A DNA stretch of 64,000 nucleotides from Nonomuraea glycinis (lineage in GTDB: Bacteria > Actinomycetota > Actinomycetes > Streptosporangiales > Streptosporangiaceae): positions 331,988 to 395,987 of the forward strand of contig NZ_BMNK01000002.1 of NCBI RefSeq assembly GCF_014646515.1, in the 5' to 3' direction. The notes under the pieces were generated by a model, which was given only the letters and a program-made list of their open reading frames with translations, did not search any database and was not told where the DNA came from. Shown one piece after another: positions 35,969 through 43,704 of this stretch; position 1 is the first letter of the stretch; every line of letters begins with the position of its first letter. The position numbers and the translations under genes are program-made.

Positions 35969-36511
35969 ATGGGAGCCGATCCCGAGAGCAGGTTCGAGGA
36001 GATCTACGGATCTTCGTACGGACCACTGCTGGGCTACGCGTTACGGCGGTGCCCCGATCCGGAGGATGCCGCCGACGTCGTGGCCGAGACGTTCATGGTG
36101 GCCTGGCGGCGGATCGAGGAGGTCCCCCGAGGGGGCGAGGCGAAGCTGTGGCTGTTCGGCGTGGCCAGGAAGGTGCTGGCGAACCAGCGACGCGGTGAGC
36201 GACGGCACGAGCAGCGCACCGCCGCACTCCGCGCCGAGCTGGCCGCCTCGCCGCTCGTCGCCGAGCCGCCCGCTGAGGACCTGTCGCAGGTGGGCCGAGT
36301 CTTCCGCACGCTGTCCGACGACGACAGGGAGCTTCTGTCCCTGGTCGCCTGGGAGCTGCTCGATCCCGGACAGATCGCCAAGACGCTCGGCATCTCCCGC
36401 AACGCCGCCCGCGTCAGGCTCTATCGGGCCCGCAAACGCTTTGCCCGTGGCCTGGCCGCGGCCGGGATCGATGCCGTACATGCAGTCGTGATCGAAGGGA
36501 GTGCACCGTGA
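35969..36511 (+). CDS. ECF-type RNA polymerase sigma factor
   Basis: A 180-residue sigma-70 family protein with region 2 (FEEIYGSSYGPLLGYALRRC; DAADVVAETFMVAWRRIEEV) and region 4 (LVAWELLDPGQIAKTLGISR then NAARVRLYRARKRF). It should direct transcription of a small regulon. AGGAG precedes the ATG. The stop overlaps the GTG of the next gene by GTGA (36508-36511), so the sigma factor and the membrane partner are made together, the typical arrangement of an ECF sigma with its anti-sigma or linked sensor protein. Confidence 0.9.
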   Translation: MGADPESRFEEIYGSSYGPLLGYALRRCPDPEDAADVVAETFMVAWRRIEEVPRGGEAKLWLFGVARKVLANQRRGERRHEQRTAALRAELAASPLVAEPPAEDLSQVGRVFRTLSDDDRELLSLVAWELLDPGQIAKTLGISRNAARVRLYRARKRFARGLAAAGIDAVHAVVIEGSAP

Positions 36512-37407
36512 ACATCACCGATCTCGCGCGGGTTCGCGACGAGGACCTGTTCAGGGAGCCGGCGGGGCAGGCGTCCGGCGCGGGGGCGCGGGCGCTGATG
36601 GACTCGATCATGTCCGAGAAGCGCGAGCCCGTACGCACCCGCTTCCCCTGGTGGCGCGGCCTCGGGCTTGGTGCGGTGGCGGTCGCGCTGGCCGCCGCTC
36701 TGATCGTCTGGATGCCCATCGGTGGGCCGGTGACCGAGTACGCCAACGCCGCCGTGACGCTCAGGACCGGAGAGGACTTCATCACTGTCACGATCACCGA
36801 CCCCGAGGCCGAGGCCGAGACGTTCGCCGAGGCGTTTCGCGCCGTGGGGCTGAACGCCGAGGTGAAGAAGGTCCCCGTGGCGGCTCAGGACGTGGGGAAA
36901 CTGATCGGCCCTGCCGCGTCGGGGACGTTCCCGCCGGGGACGGGCATGACGATCCAGACCTCGTACGACTGCGCCTCCGTCTGGTGCGGCAGGATCTCCA
37001 TGCCGGTCGGTTTCACGGGAAACATCGTGTTCGGGATCGGCCGGCTCGCCGCGCCCGGGGAGCGCTACGCGCAGCGCGTGCAGATCATCCCGATTCCGCC
37101 GCCCGAATTCCGGACGGACGGCTCGGAAGGTTACGACGGCGCCGGCCAGCCGGTCTCCAAGGTCCGGGGCGAGATGGAGCGGCGTGGGATGAAGCTCACG
37201 TACGAGCTGATGTGGCTCAAGCCCGACGGCAGCGGTGAGGGCTACCATGTCGACGCCGATCAGATCAAGGATGACTGGATCGTCGAGTCGGGCAGCAAAC
37301 TCGCCTCCGACGCCGTCGAACTCACCGTCCTGGCCCCCAAGACCGTGCCGTACGACTCGGTTCCCCCATCGAAACTGCCGTCGCCCCACCATTGGGCCGA
37401 GGACTGA
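36508..37407 (+). CDS. Single-span membrane protein cotranscribed with the ECF sigma factor
   Basis: A 299-residue protein: a cytoplasmic head of about 50 residues (NITDLARVRDEDLFREPAGQ), one transmembrane helix (about 55-72), and a 225-residue extracytoplasmic domain with two cysteines (YDCASVWCGR) that could form a disulfide. The layout matches the CU044_5270-type proteins that accompany actinobacterial ECF sigma factors and probably act as anti-sigma or signal sensors. A zinc-binding anti-sigma motif is not present. It starts at GTG within the sigma stop codon. Confidence 0.75.
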   Translation: MNITDLARVRDEDLFREPAGQASGAGARALMDSIMSEKREPVRTRFPWWRGLGLGAVAVALAAALIVWMPIGGPVTEYANAAVTLRTGEDFITVTITDPEAEAETFAEAFRAVGLNAEVKKVPVAAQDVGKLIGPAASGTFPPGTGMTIQTSYDCASVWCGRISMPVGFTGNIVFGIGRLAAPGERYAQRVQIIPIPPPEFRTDGSEGYDGAGQPVSKVRGEMERRGMKLTYELMWLKPDGSGEGYHVDADQIKDDWIVESGSKLASDAVELTVLAPKTVPYDSVPPSKLPSPHHWAED

Positions 37408-37414
37408 TGGATGG

Positions 37415-37442
37415 CACTGACCGAATAGGGGCGGTGTCAGTG
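37415..37442. terminator. Possible terminator between convergent genes
   Basis: CACTGAC (37415-37421) pairs with GTCAGTG (37436-37442) across a 14-nt loop. It sits in the 29-bp gap between the sigma operon and the DinB gene and overlaps the latter's stop. Confidence 0.45.
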
Positions 37443-38012
37443 GTGGGCTGAGTCCCGGATGCGCGCCACGTACTCACGCCACCAGGAGGCGTCGGCGTCG
37501 GCGGGGAACGACGGGTCGCCGGGATGCCGGCCGCCTGAGCCGTCGAGCAGCTCGCGGACGATGTCGGCGTGCCCGGCGTGCCGTGCGGTCTCGCCGATCA
37601 TGCGCAGCACGATCTGGCGTAGCGTCGTCTCCCGCCTGCCCTCCGCCCACCAGGCCACCGTGCCGACGTGGTCGAGCTCCAGCGCCTCGATGGTCTCGTC
37701 GGCGTGGGTGCGGGCGCGCTGGTAGAGGCCGACGATGTAGTCGGTGGACTCGCCGGGCGCGACCCACATGTCGGCGCCGTCCCAGGCGCTGCCGTCGTCC
37801 ATCCACGACATCCGCTCCGGCGCGGGCCGGCCGAACGAATCGCCCAGGTAGCCGTACTCCAAGCCGGCCAGGTGCTTGACCAGGCCGAGCAGGTTGGTGC
37901 CCGTGGGGGTCATCGGCATGCGCAGCTCGGCGTCGCTCAGCCCGTCGAGCTTGTAGACCATGGCGTCGCGGAACTCCCGCAGGCTCGCGAGCAGCAGCTC
38001 TTTCTCGGTCAT
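37437..38012 (-). CDS. DinB-family protein (DUF664 type)
   Basis: A 191-residue four-helix protein: KELLLASLREFRDAMVYKLD, GTNLLGLVKHLAGLEYGYLG (first metal-binding His), and LRQIVLRMIGETARHAGHAD with the second and third His. This DinB-like set of three His is typical of metal-dependent thiol transferases (mycothiol or bacillithiol type); the substrate is unknown. GGAGACGCGC precedes the ATG. A 32-bp tandem duplication includes this start codon and ribosome site and places a second, out-of-frame copy upstream. Confidence 0.85.
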   Translation of the reverse strand: MTEKELLLASLREFRDAMVYKLDGLSDAELRMPMTPTGTNLLGLVKHLAGLEYGYLGDSFGRPAPERMSWMDDGSAWDGADMWVAPGESTDYIVGLYQRARTHADETIEALELDHVGTVAWWAEGRRETTLRQIVLRMIGETARHAGHADIVRELLDGSGGRHPGDPSFPADADASWWREYVARIRDSAHH

Positions 38013-38069
38013 GCGCGTCTCCAGGGGCTCGGCTCGTCGGTCATGCGCGTCTCCAGTGGCTCGGATCGT
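38006..38069. repeat. 32-bp tandem duplication at the DinB gene start
   Basis: Units 38006-38037 and 38038-38069 differ at two positions (core CGGTCATGCGCGTCTCCAG). The first unit contains the gene's start codon and ribosome site. A trail of shorter related pieces (GCTCGGATC, AACTCGGATCGTCAAGGGCTC) extends to about 38128. Confidence 0.85.
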
Positions 38070-38239
38070 CAGGGGCTCGAAAGGAGCTCGGATCTTGAAA
38101 GGGAACTCGGATCGTCAAGGGCTCGAAGCTTCTGGCGCGAGCGTAGCGACGGGCACTGACACTTGTTGTAGACCTGCGGCCACCCCGATGCCGACCCAGG
38201 TCGCTAAGGCGCGGGCCGGGCGTTTCCTAAGCTGAAGCC

Positions 38240-39382
38240 GTGCATGAGAACCAGCCGCCTGTGGACCGCGACGGCGTCGCGCTGCGCTACCTGCTGGCCG
38301 CGGTGCCCATGCTGTTCCACGGCGTCGTCCTGGCCACGGTCGTGCAGCAGGATCCGGACCGGCTCGCGGGCGCCCTGGTCGACGTGGCGCTCGGCCTGGC
38401 CGGGCTGGTGCTGATGCGCTGGCGGCGCCGCCTGCCGTGGCAGACCGCGCTGGCGACCGGGCTGCTGACGGCCGTCTCCACCACGGCGACCGGCCCGGCG
38501 TACGTCGCGTACGTGTCGCTGGGCACCCATCGCCGCTGGCGGCAGCTCGTGCCGATCGCGATCGTCTACTGGCTGTGCCTGCTCGTCCAGTCGACCAGGA
38601 GTGGCATCACCCAGGCGACCTCCGTCTCCCTGGTGTCCGGGACCGCCGTCCTGGGCGGGCTGACCATCTTCGCCCTCTACCTGCGCGGGCGGCGCGACCT
38701 GGCCGCCTCGGAGCGAGCGGCCGAGGTGGCCGCCGAGCGTGCGCAGGCGCAGCGGGTCGAGCAGGCCAGGCTGGCCGAACGGGTCAAGATCGCGCAGGAG
38801 ATGCACGACGTGCTGGCGCACCGGATCTCGCTGCTGTCGATGCTCGCGGGCGGCCTGGCGTACCGGACGAATCTCACCGCGGAGGAGACGCGCGAGGCCG
38901 CGCTGGCGATCCAGGAGAACGCGCACCAGTCGCTGAACGAGCTGCGCTCGGTGCTCGGCACGTTGCGGCGGGACGGCGCGGTGGAGGCGCCGCAGCCGAC
39001 GCTGGCGCAGGTGGACGCGCTGTTCGAGGAGGTACGGGTGGCGGGTCAGCGGGTGGAGGTGCGCGACACCATCGAGGATCGGGAGTCGCTGCCCGCGCAG
39101 ACCGGGCGGCACGCGTACCGGATCGTGCAGGAGGCGCTGACGAACGCGCGCAAGCACGCGCCCGGCAGCCAGGTGCGGGCCGAGCTCGGCGGGCGGCCGG
39201 GGGACGGGCTGAGCATCAGGGTGAGCAATCCCGCGCCGTACGGCACGCCGGCCGGGCCGGGCGGGAGGCTGGGGCTGGTCGGGCTGGCGGAGCGGAGCCG
39301 GATGGCCGGTGGCTCGTTCGCCCATGACCTCAAGGACGGGCGATTCGTCCTCGATGTCCGGTTGCCATGGGAAGCTTCGTAA
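38240..39382 (+). CDS. Sensor histidine kinase, NarL/DesK-type
   Basis: A 380-residue kinase with a five-span membrane domain (about 15-150), a coiled-coil linker rich in Ala and Glu, acceptor His in AQEMHDVLAHRISLLSML (about 192), N box ALTNARKHAPG and G box GRLGLVGLAERSRM. It is closely similar in layout to the kinase at 16602 (shared EMHDVLAHR-SL), suggesting paralogues from duplication. The start is GTG at 38240. The response regulator follows after one base. Confidence 0.92.
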   Translation: MHENQPPVDRDGVALRYLLAAVPMLFHGVVLATVVQQDPDRLAGALVDVALGLAGLVLMRWRRRLPWQTALATGLLTAVSTTATGPAYVAYVSLGTHRRWRQLVPIAIVYWLCLLVQSTRSGITQATSVSLVSGTAVLGGLTIFALYLRGRRDLAASERAAEVAAERAQAQRVEQARLAERVKIAQEMHDVLAHRISLLSMLAGGLAYRTNLTAEETREAALAIQENAHQSLNELRSVLGTLRRDGAVEAPQPTLAQVDALFEEVRVAGQRVEVRDTIEDRESLPAQTGRHAYRIVQEALTNARKHAPGSQVRAELGGRPGDGLSIRVSNPAPYGTPAGPGGRLGLVGLAERSRMAGGSFAHDLKDGRFVLDVRLPWEAS

Positions 39383-39383
39383 G

Positions 39384-40031
39384 GTGACTCGACTGGTGAT
39401 CGTGGACGATGACGCGCTGGTGCGGACCGGGCTGCGGCTGATTCTCGGCGGCGAGGCCGACCTGGAGCTCGTCGGCGAGGCGGCGGACGGACGTCAGGCG
39501 ATGGGCGTGATTCGCGAGCTCAGGCCCGACGTGGTGCTGATGGACATCCGGATGCCGCACCAGGACGGGCTGGTCACCACCGAGCTGCTGCTGTCCTGGC
39601 CGAACCCGCCCCGCATCCTGGTGCTGACCACCTTCGACGCCGACGACACGGTGCTGCGCGCCCTGAGGCTCGGCGCGGATGGCTTCCTGCTGAAGGACAC
39701 GCCACCGCCGCAGATGATTGAGGCGGTGCGGACCGTGGCGCGGGGCGAGCCGGTGCTGTCGCCGAGCGTCGCCCGGCAGGTGATCGCCGCGGCCACCGGC
39801 GGGGCCGAGCCGCAGCGCCGGCAGGCGGAGGCGGAGCTGGCCAGGCTCACCGAACGGGAGCGTGAGGTGGCGGTCGAGGTGGCCACGGGCAGCTCGAACG
39901 CCGAGATCGCCGAGCGGCTGTACATGAGCGTCGCCACCGTCAAGGCGAACATCACCAGGATCTTCACCAAGCTGGAGACGGACAACCGCGTCCACGTCGC
40001 GATAAAGGTCCGTAACGCCGGGCTGCTCTAG
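39384..40031 (+). CDS. Response regulator, NarL/FixJ family
   Basis: A 215-residue regulator starting at a GTG two bases after the kinase stop. Receiver: VIVDDDALVRTGLR, Asp in VVLMDIRMPHQDG (about 53), Lys in FLLKDTPPPQMIEAV (about 103). The helix-turn-helix is TEREREVAVEVATGSSNAEI continuing into VKANITRIFTKLE. The protein ends RNAGLL, with the stop inside the first unit of a 36-bp tandem repeat. It is close in sequence to the regulator at 17711. Confidence 0.92.
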   Translation: MTRLVIVDDDALVRTGLRLILGGEADLELVGEAADGRQAMGVIRELRPDVVLMDIRMPHQDGLVTTELLLSWPNPPRILVLTTFDADDTVLRALRLGADGFLLKDTPPPQMIEAVRTVARGEPVLSPSVARQVIAAATGGAEPQRRQAEAELARLTEREREVAVEVATGSSNAEIAERLYMSVATVKANITRIFTKLETDNRVHVAIKVRNAGLL

Positions 40032-40118
40032 GGCGCAGACTCGCGCCGCGACGCCGGGCTGCTCTAGAGCGCAGACTCGCGCCGTAACACCGGGCTGCTC
40101 TAGAGCGCTGACTCGCGG
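40011..40118. repeat. Three 36-bp tandem units at the junction of two convergent genes
   Basis: Units 40011-40046, 40047-40082 and 40083-40118 are near-identical (differences at three to five sites). Each contains the self-complementary GCTCTAGAGC (GCTCTAGGGC in unit 1), so each offers a TAG stop on both strands. Unit 1 encodes the last residues and stop of the response regulator and unit 3 those of HxlR on the other strand. The unit length equals 12 codons. Confidence 0.92.
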
Positions 40119-40456
40119 GCGTCGAGCAGCTCGTGCAGGTGGGCCCGGGACCAGGCGCACATGGCGGCCATGGGCTCCAGGAGCGTGCGGCCGAGCGGGC
40201 TCAATTCGTACTCCACCCGTGGCGGGATCTCCGGGTAGGCGGTGCGGGTGACCAGCCCGTCGCGCTCCATCGCCCGCAGCGTCGCGGTGAGCACCTTCGG
40301 CGTGACGCCACGCAGCGGAACCTGCAGCTCGGAGAAGCGCCGAGGCCCCGACTTCAGGCACACGATGATCTTCGACGTCCATTTGTCACCGATGCGGATC
40401 GGCGGGTTCTCGGCCGAGCATCCGCTGAACATCTCAGGATCAAGTGGCTGCCTCAC
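40100..40456 (-). CDS. HxlR-family transcriptional regulator
   Basis: A 118-residue winged-helix protein: GDKWTSKIIVCLKSGPRRFS, ELQVPLRGVTPKVLTATLRA, then PRVEYELSPLGRTLLEP. This is the complete HxlR pattern. A Cys (MFSGCSAENPP) near the N-terminus occurs where many HxlR members carry a redox- or electrophile-sensing cysteine. It is divergent from the NAD(P)-binding gene, which it probably regulates. Its final residues ARESAL and stop come from the 36-bp repeat. Confidence 0.9.
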   Translation of the reverse strand: MRQPLDPEMFSGCSAENPPIRIGDKWTSKIIVCLKSGPRRFSELQVPLRGVTPKVLTATLRAMERDGLVTRTAYPEIPPRVEYELSPLGRTLLEPMAAMCAWSRAHLHELLDARESAL

Positions 40457-40561
40457 CCCGCCGAGCGTACGTAACTATCGTTGCGGGAACCAAGGGGTCA
40501 GCGACTAGCGTCCGCGGCAGTGGCCGGCGACCAGGCCGGCACTGCCGAAACGGAGCATTCC

Positions 40562-41212
40562 ATGAGCGAGATCGTCATCTTCGGCGCGGGCGGCCGAGCG
40601 GGCCGGCACGCGGTCGCGGAGGCCGTCGCGCGCGGCCACCGGGTCACCGCGGTCGTCCGCGATCCGGCCGCGCACCAGGCCCTGGCCGGTGACGGCGTGG
40701 CGCTGGTCAGGGGCGACGCCACCGACGCCGGCAGCGTCGCCGCCGTCGCGGCCGGGCATGACGCGGCGATCAGTGCCGTCGCGCGGCTCGACACGCCGCC
40801 GGAGGAGTTCTTCGTGGGTACGGCGCACGCCCTGCTCGACGGGCTGGCCCGGGCCGGGGTCGGCCGGCTCGTGCTCATCGGCATCGGCACCACCCTGGAG
40901 GTCTCACCCGGGGTGATGCTCCTCGACACCCCCGGCTTCCCCGCCGACGCGCGGGCGTTCTCCCTCGGTCACGTGGCCGAGCTGGAGGCGCTGCGCGCCG
41001 CGCCGACCTCCGTGGACTGGCTGGTGCTCGCGCCGCCGCCCACCCTCCTGGACGCCGAGGCGGCCCGCACCGGCCGCTACCGGGTCGGCGGCACCCAGGT
41101 GGCGGCGGCCGAGGAGGGCGTCCTGTTCCCTTACGCCGACCTCGCGGCGGCGCTCGTCGACGAGATCGAGGCCCCGAAGCACCACCGCACCCTGGTCGCC
41201 GTGGCACCGTGA
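40562..41212 (+). CDS. NAD(P)-binding oxidoreductase (atypical SDR)
   Basis: A 216-residue protein with an N-terminal Rossmann motif IVIFGAGGRAGRHAVAEAVA (GxxGxxG, about 5-17), RVTAVVRDPAAH and a later VDWLVLAPPPTLLD. Such atypical short-chain dehydrogenases (SDR_a5/NmrA-like) reduce small electrophiles or act as redox sensors. Controlled probably by the divergent HxlR protein, in the manner of the quinone/aldehyde-responsive HxlR pairs. The SnoaL-like gene follows 71 bp downstream in the same direction. Confidence 0.87.
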   Translation: MSEIVIFGAGGRAGRHAVAEAVARGHRVTAVVRDPAAHQALAGDGVALVRGDATDAGSVAAVAAGHDAAISAVARLDTPPEEFFVGTAHALLDGLARAGVGRLVLIGIGTTLEVSPGVMLLDTPGFPADARAFSLGHVAELEALRAAPTSVDWLVLAPPPTLLDAEAARTGRYRVGGTQVAAAEEGVLFPYADLAAALVDEIEAPKHHRTLVAVAP

Positions 41213-41283
41213 TTCCCTGCGGGGAATTGTCCGGCTTCGCGCCTTCCCGGAGCATCGGTCAGGCACCGATCGAAGGAGAAACC

Positions 41284-41706
41284 ATGCCGGACATTGACCC
41301 CCAGGACCTGGCCGACCGCTATATCGCCATCTGGGTCGAGCCCGATGCGGAGCTGCGCCGTAAGGCCATCCAGGAGTTGTGGGCCGAGGACGGGGCGCAC
41401 ATCCTGCAGCCGCCGCAGGAGATCCGGGAGGTCGCCGCCAAGCTCGGCTTCGACCGCCCGACGTTGGAGGCGCACGGCCACGGGGAGATCGAACTGCGGG
41501 TGACGCGCAGCTACGCCGACTTCGTCGCGCCGGGCGAGTTCACCTTCCGACCGGCCGGTGACGCGGTCCGGCTCAAGGACGTGATCAAGTTCGGCTGGCT
41601 GATGGTCCCCGTGGGCGGTGGCGAGCCCGTCGGGGGCGGGCTGGACGTCCTGGTCCTCGACCGGGACGGCCGCATCGTCGAGGACTACATGTTCCCCGGC
41701 CTATGA
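41284..41706 (+). CDS. SnoaL/NTF2-like protein
   Basis: A 140-residue alpha+beta protein: DPQDLADRYIAIWVEPDAEL, ELWAEDGAHILQPPQEIREV and the closing strand GLDVLVLDRDGRIVEDYMFP. The fold and length match the SnoaL-like polyketide cyclase/isomerase or orphan NTF2-like group. AGGAGAAACC precedes the ATG. It may be part of an operon with the NAD(P)-binding gene, and its end overlaps the convergent XRE gene by six bases. Confidence 0.8.
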   Translation: MPDIDPQDLADRYIAIWVEPDAELRRKAIQELWAEDGAHILQPPQEIREVAAKLGFDRPTLEAHGHGEIELRVTRSYADFVAPGEFTFRPAGDAVRLKDVIKFGWLMVPVGGGEPVGGGLDVLVLDRDGRIVEDYMFPGL

Positions 41707-42429
41707 CCCGGCCAGCAGGGCCGCCGTGGCCGGGTCGGCGGGTAGGAAGGCCTCCAGCCTCAGCTCCGCCACTGTGACGTCGAGCGCGGTGGCGAACGTG
41801 GTGATCGTGGTCGTCAGCCGCAACTCGCCCCGCGCCGTGCGCAGCGCCATGGGGGCGGCGAAGCCCACGTGATCCGGTCCGGGTGACGGCTGCGGCACAT
41901 ATCCCGACAGCTCGTCGTACAGCTCGTCCTGGGGGATGCGGTCGAGGATGTGCCGCGCCCACCCGGCCAGGTTCGTGATCCGCGGCGCCAGCCCGTCGGG
42001 GTGCAGCGAGAGGCGCAGCACGTTGACCGGAGGGCGCAGCAGGTGCTCCGCGACACCCTCGGTGAGCAGCACGAAGGCGTCGTTGGCGAGCACCAGGTCG
42101 TGGCCGGCGTCCACCACGATCGCTGGATAGGGCAGATGGCCGGTCAGGATGTGCCCGAGCGCGGCGCGTACGTGTGCCAGCCGCTCGTCGTCGAGCGGCG
42201 TGCGCGGGTAGACGGGGGCGTAGCCGGCGGCGAGCAGGAGCTCGTTGCGCTCCCTGAGCGGCAGCTCCATCGACTCGCCGAGCCGCACCACCATGGTGCG
42301 GCCGGGCCGGGAGCGGCCGGTCTCGATGAAGCTGATGTGGCGCTGGGTCGTGCCCGAGCGGAGGGCGAGGTCGAGCTGGCTGAGATGACGGCGCCGCCGG
42401 GACGCGCGCAGAGCCTCGGGGAAATCCAC
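41701..42429 (-). CDS. XRE-family regulator with MmyB-like ligand-binding domain
   Basis: A 242-residue protein: helix-turn-helix at about 5-60 (LRASRRRRHLSQLDLALRSG, TQRHISFIETGRSRPGR), then the MmyB-type PAS-like domain (YPAIVVDAGHDLVLANDAFV, NVLRLSLHPDGLAPRITNLA). These proteins repress neighbouring oxidoreductase or transport genes and bind a small hydrophobic ligand. The divergent MFS gene is a likely target. The start is at 42429, 87 bp from the MFS start. Confidence 0.9.
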   Translation of the reverse strand: MDFPEALRASRRRRHLSQLDLALRSGTTQRHISFIETGRSRPGRTMVVRLGESMELPLRERNELLLAAGYAPVYPRTPLDDERLAHVRAALGHILTGHLPYPAIVVDAGHDLVLANDAFVLLTEGVAEHLLRPPVNVLRLSLHPDGLAPRITNLAGWARHILDRIPQDELYDELSGYVPQPSPGPDHVGFAAPMALRTARGELRLTTTITTFATALDVTVAELRLEAFLPADPATAALLAGS

Positions 42430-42516
42430 GGATCCAGTCTGCCCCCGGGAGAGGACTTGTCCGCCTTCGTGATGAACGTTTTAATGCCGTCTAGGGGGCC
42501 GCATCGGGGGAGTCAC

Positions 42517-43704
42517 GTGTCGATTGTGCGTGGTACGGGGTTGCCGGTCTTCCTGGCGTACGCGGTCTTCGTCCTGGTCGGGATGAGCGCCGCGGTGGCC
42601 GGGGTGCTGTTGCCCGCTCAGATGGCCGACTACGGCGTGGACAAGCCGACGATCGGGATCACGTTCTTCACCTTCTCCGCCGGGTTCATGCTCGCCGGGT
42701 CCACCGCCGGGCCGCTGGTGCACCGCTTCGGCACCCGCCTGGTCCTGATCGCCGGCGGTGCCGCGTACGTGCTGGCCGCTCTCTACACCGGCGTCCGGCC
42801 GCCGTTCGTCGCCTTCCTGGCCGTGCAGGTCCTCGCCGGGTACGGCACCGGCCTGCTGGAGTCGGTGCTCAACGTCTTCCTCGCCAGGCTGCCCTCGGCC
42901 ACCACGCTGCTCAACCGGCTGCACGCCTTCTTCGGTGTCGGCGCGCTGCTCGGGCCGCTGCTGGCCGTGTGGATGCTGCGGTTCGTGCCGTGGCAGGCCG
43001 TGTGGGTGGTGCTGGCGCTGGTGTGCGTGCCGCTCGTCGCCGGGTTCGTCATGGCCTACCCCAGGCGGGACGACGACGGCGTGACCCACGAGCGGACGCC
43101 CGTCACGCCGGCCAGGAGCGGGCTGCTCGCCACCGTCCTGCGGTCCCCCGCGGTGCTGCTCGCCTGCGCGTTCCTGGCCGTGTACGTCGGGCTGGAGATC
43201 GGCGTGGGCAACTGGGGGTTCTCCTACCTCGTCGGCGAGCACGCCCTGCCGGAGCTGACCGCCGGGTACACCGTCAGCGGCTACTGGCTCGGGCTGACCG
43301 CCGGCCGCTTCCTGATCAGCCCGATCGCCACCAGGATCGGCTCGACCACCACCGGCATGACCTACGCCTGCCTGGTCGGCGTCGCGGCCGCGATCGGGCT
43401 GGCCTGGCTGGCGCCGGTCGCGGCCGTGGCCGCCGTCGGGTTCGTGCTGCTCGGGTTCTTCCTCGGACCGCTCTTCCCGACGGCCATGGCGGTGGTGCCC
43501 TACCTCACCGAGCCCCGGCTGGTGCCCACGGCCATCGGCGTCATGAACGGCCTGTCGGTCGCGGGCTCCGCCGGGCTGCCCTGGCTGGCGGGCGCCGTCG
43601 CGCAGGGCGCCGGGGTGTGGACCCTGATGCCCTTCGTGATGGTCCTCGCCCTGCTCCAGCTGCTCATCTGGTGGTTGCTGGTCGCGCGGATGTCCACCGG
43701 CTAG
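42517..43704 (+). CDS. MFS transporter
   Basis: A 395-residue protein with 12 predicted spans. It begins VSIVRGTGLPVFLAYAVFVL and has GITFFTFSAGFMLAGSTAGP (the loop 2-3 region) and GFFLGPLFPTAMAVVPYLTE in the second half. It resembles the FucP/YbjJ-like sugar or drug major facilitator families. I chose the GTG at 42517, with GGGGGAG five bases upstream; an ATG at 42484 is possible. Its last codon overlaps the convergent protease gene. Probably regulated by the adjacent XRE protein. Confidence 0.88.
   Translation: MSIVRGTGLPVFLAYAVFVLVGMSAAVAGVLLPAQMADYGVDKPTIGITFFTFSAGFMLAGSTAGPLVHRFGTRLVLIAGGAAYVLAALYTGVRPPFVAFLAVQVLAGYGTGLLESVLNVFLARLPSATTLLNRLHAFFGVGALLGPLLAVWMLRFVPWQAVWVVLALVCVPLVAGFVMAYPRRDDDGVTHERTPVTPARSGLLATVLRSPAVLLACAFLAVYVGLEIGVGNWGFSYLVGEHALPELTAGYTVSGYWLGLTAGRFLISPIATRIGSTTTGMTYACLVGVAAAIGLAWLAPVAAVAAVGFVLLGFFLGPLFPTAMAVVPYLTEPRLVPTAIGVMNGLSVAGSAGLPWLAGAVAQGAGVWTLMPFVMVLALLQLLIWWLLVARMSTG

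Noticed and set aside
35291..36511. Pycsar locus including the ECF sigma factor
   Set aside because: The ECF sigma gene is divergent and forms its own operon with a membrane partner; there is no cyclase and no shared promoter evidence.
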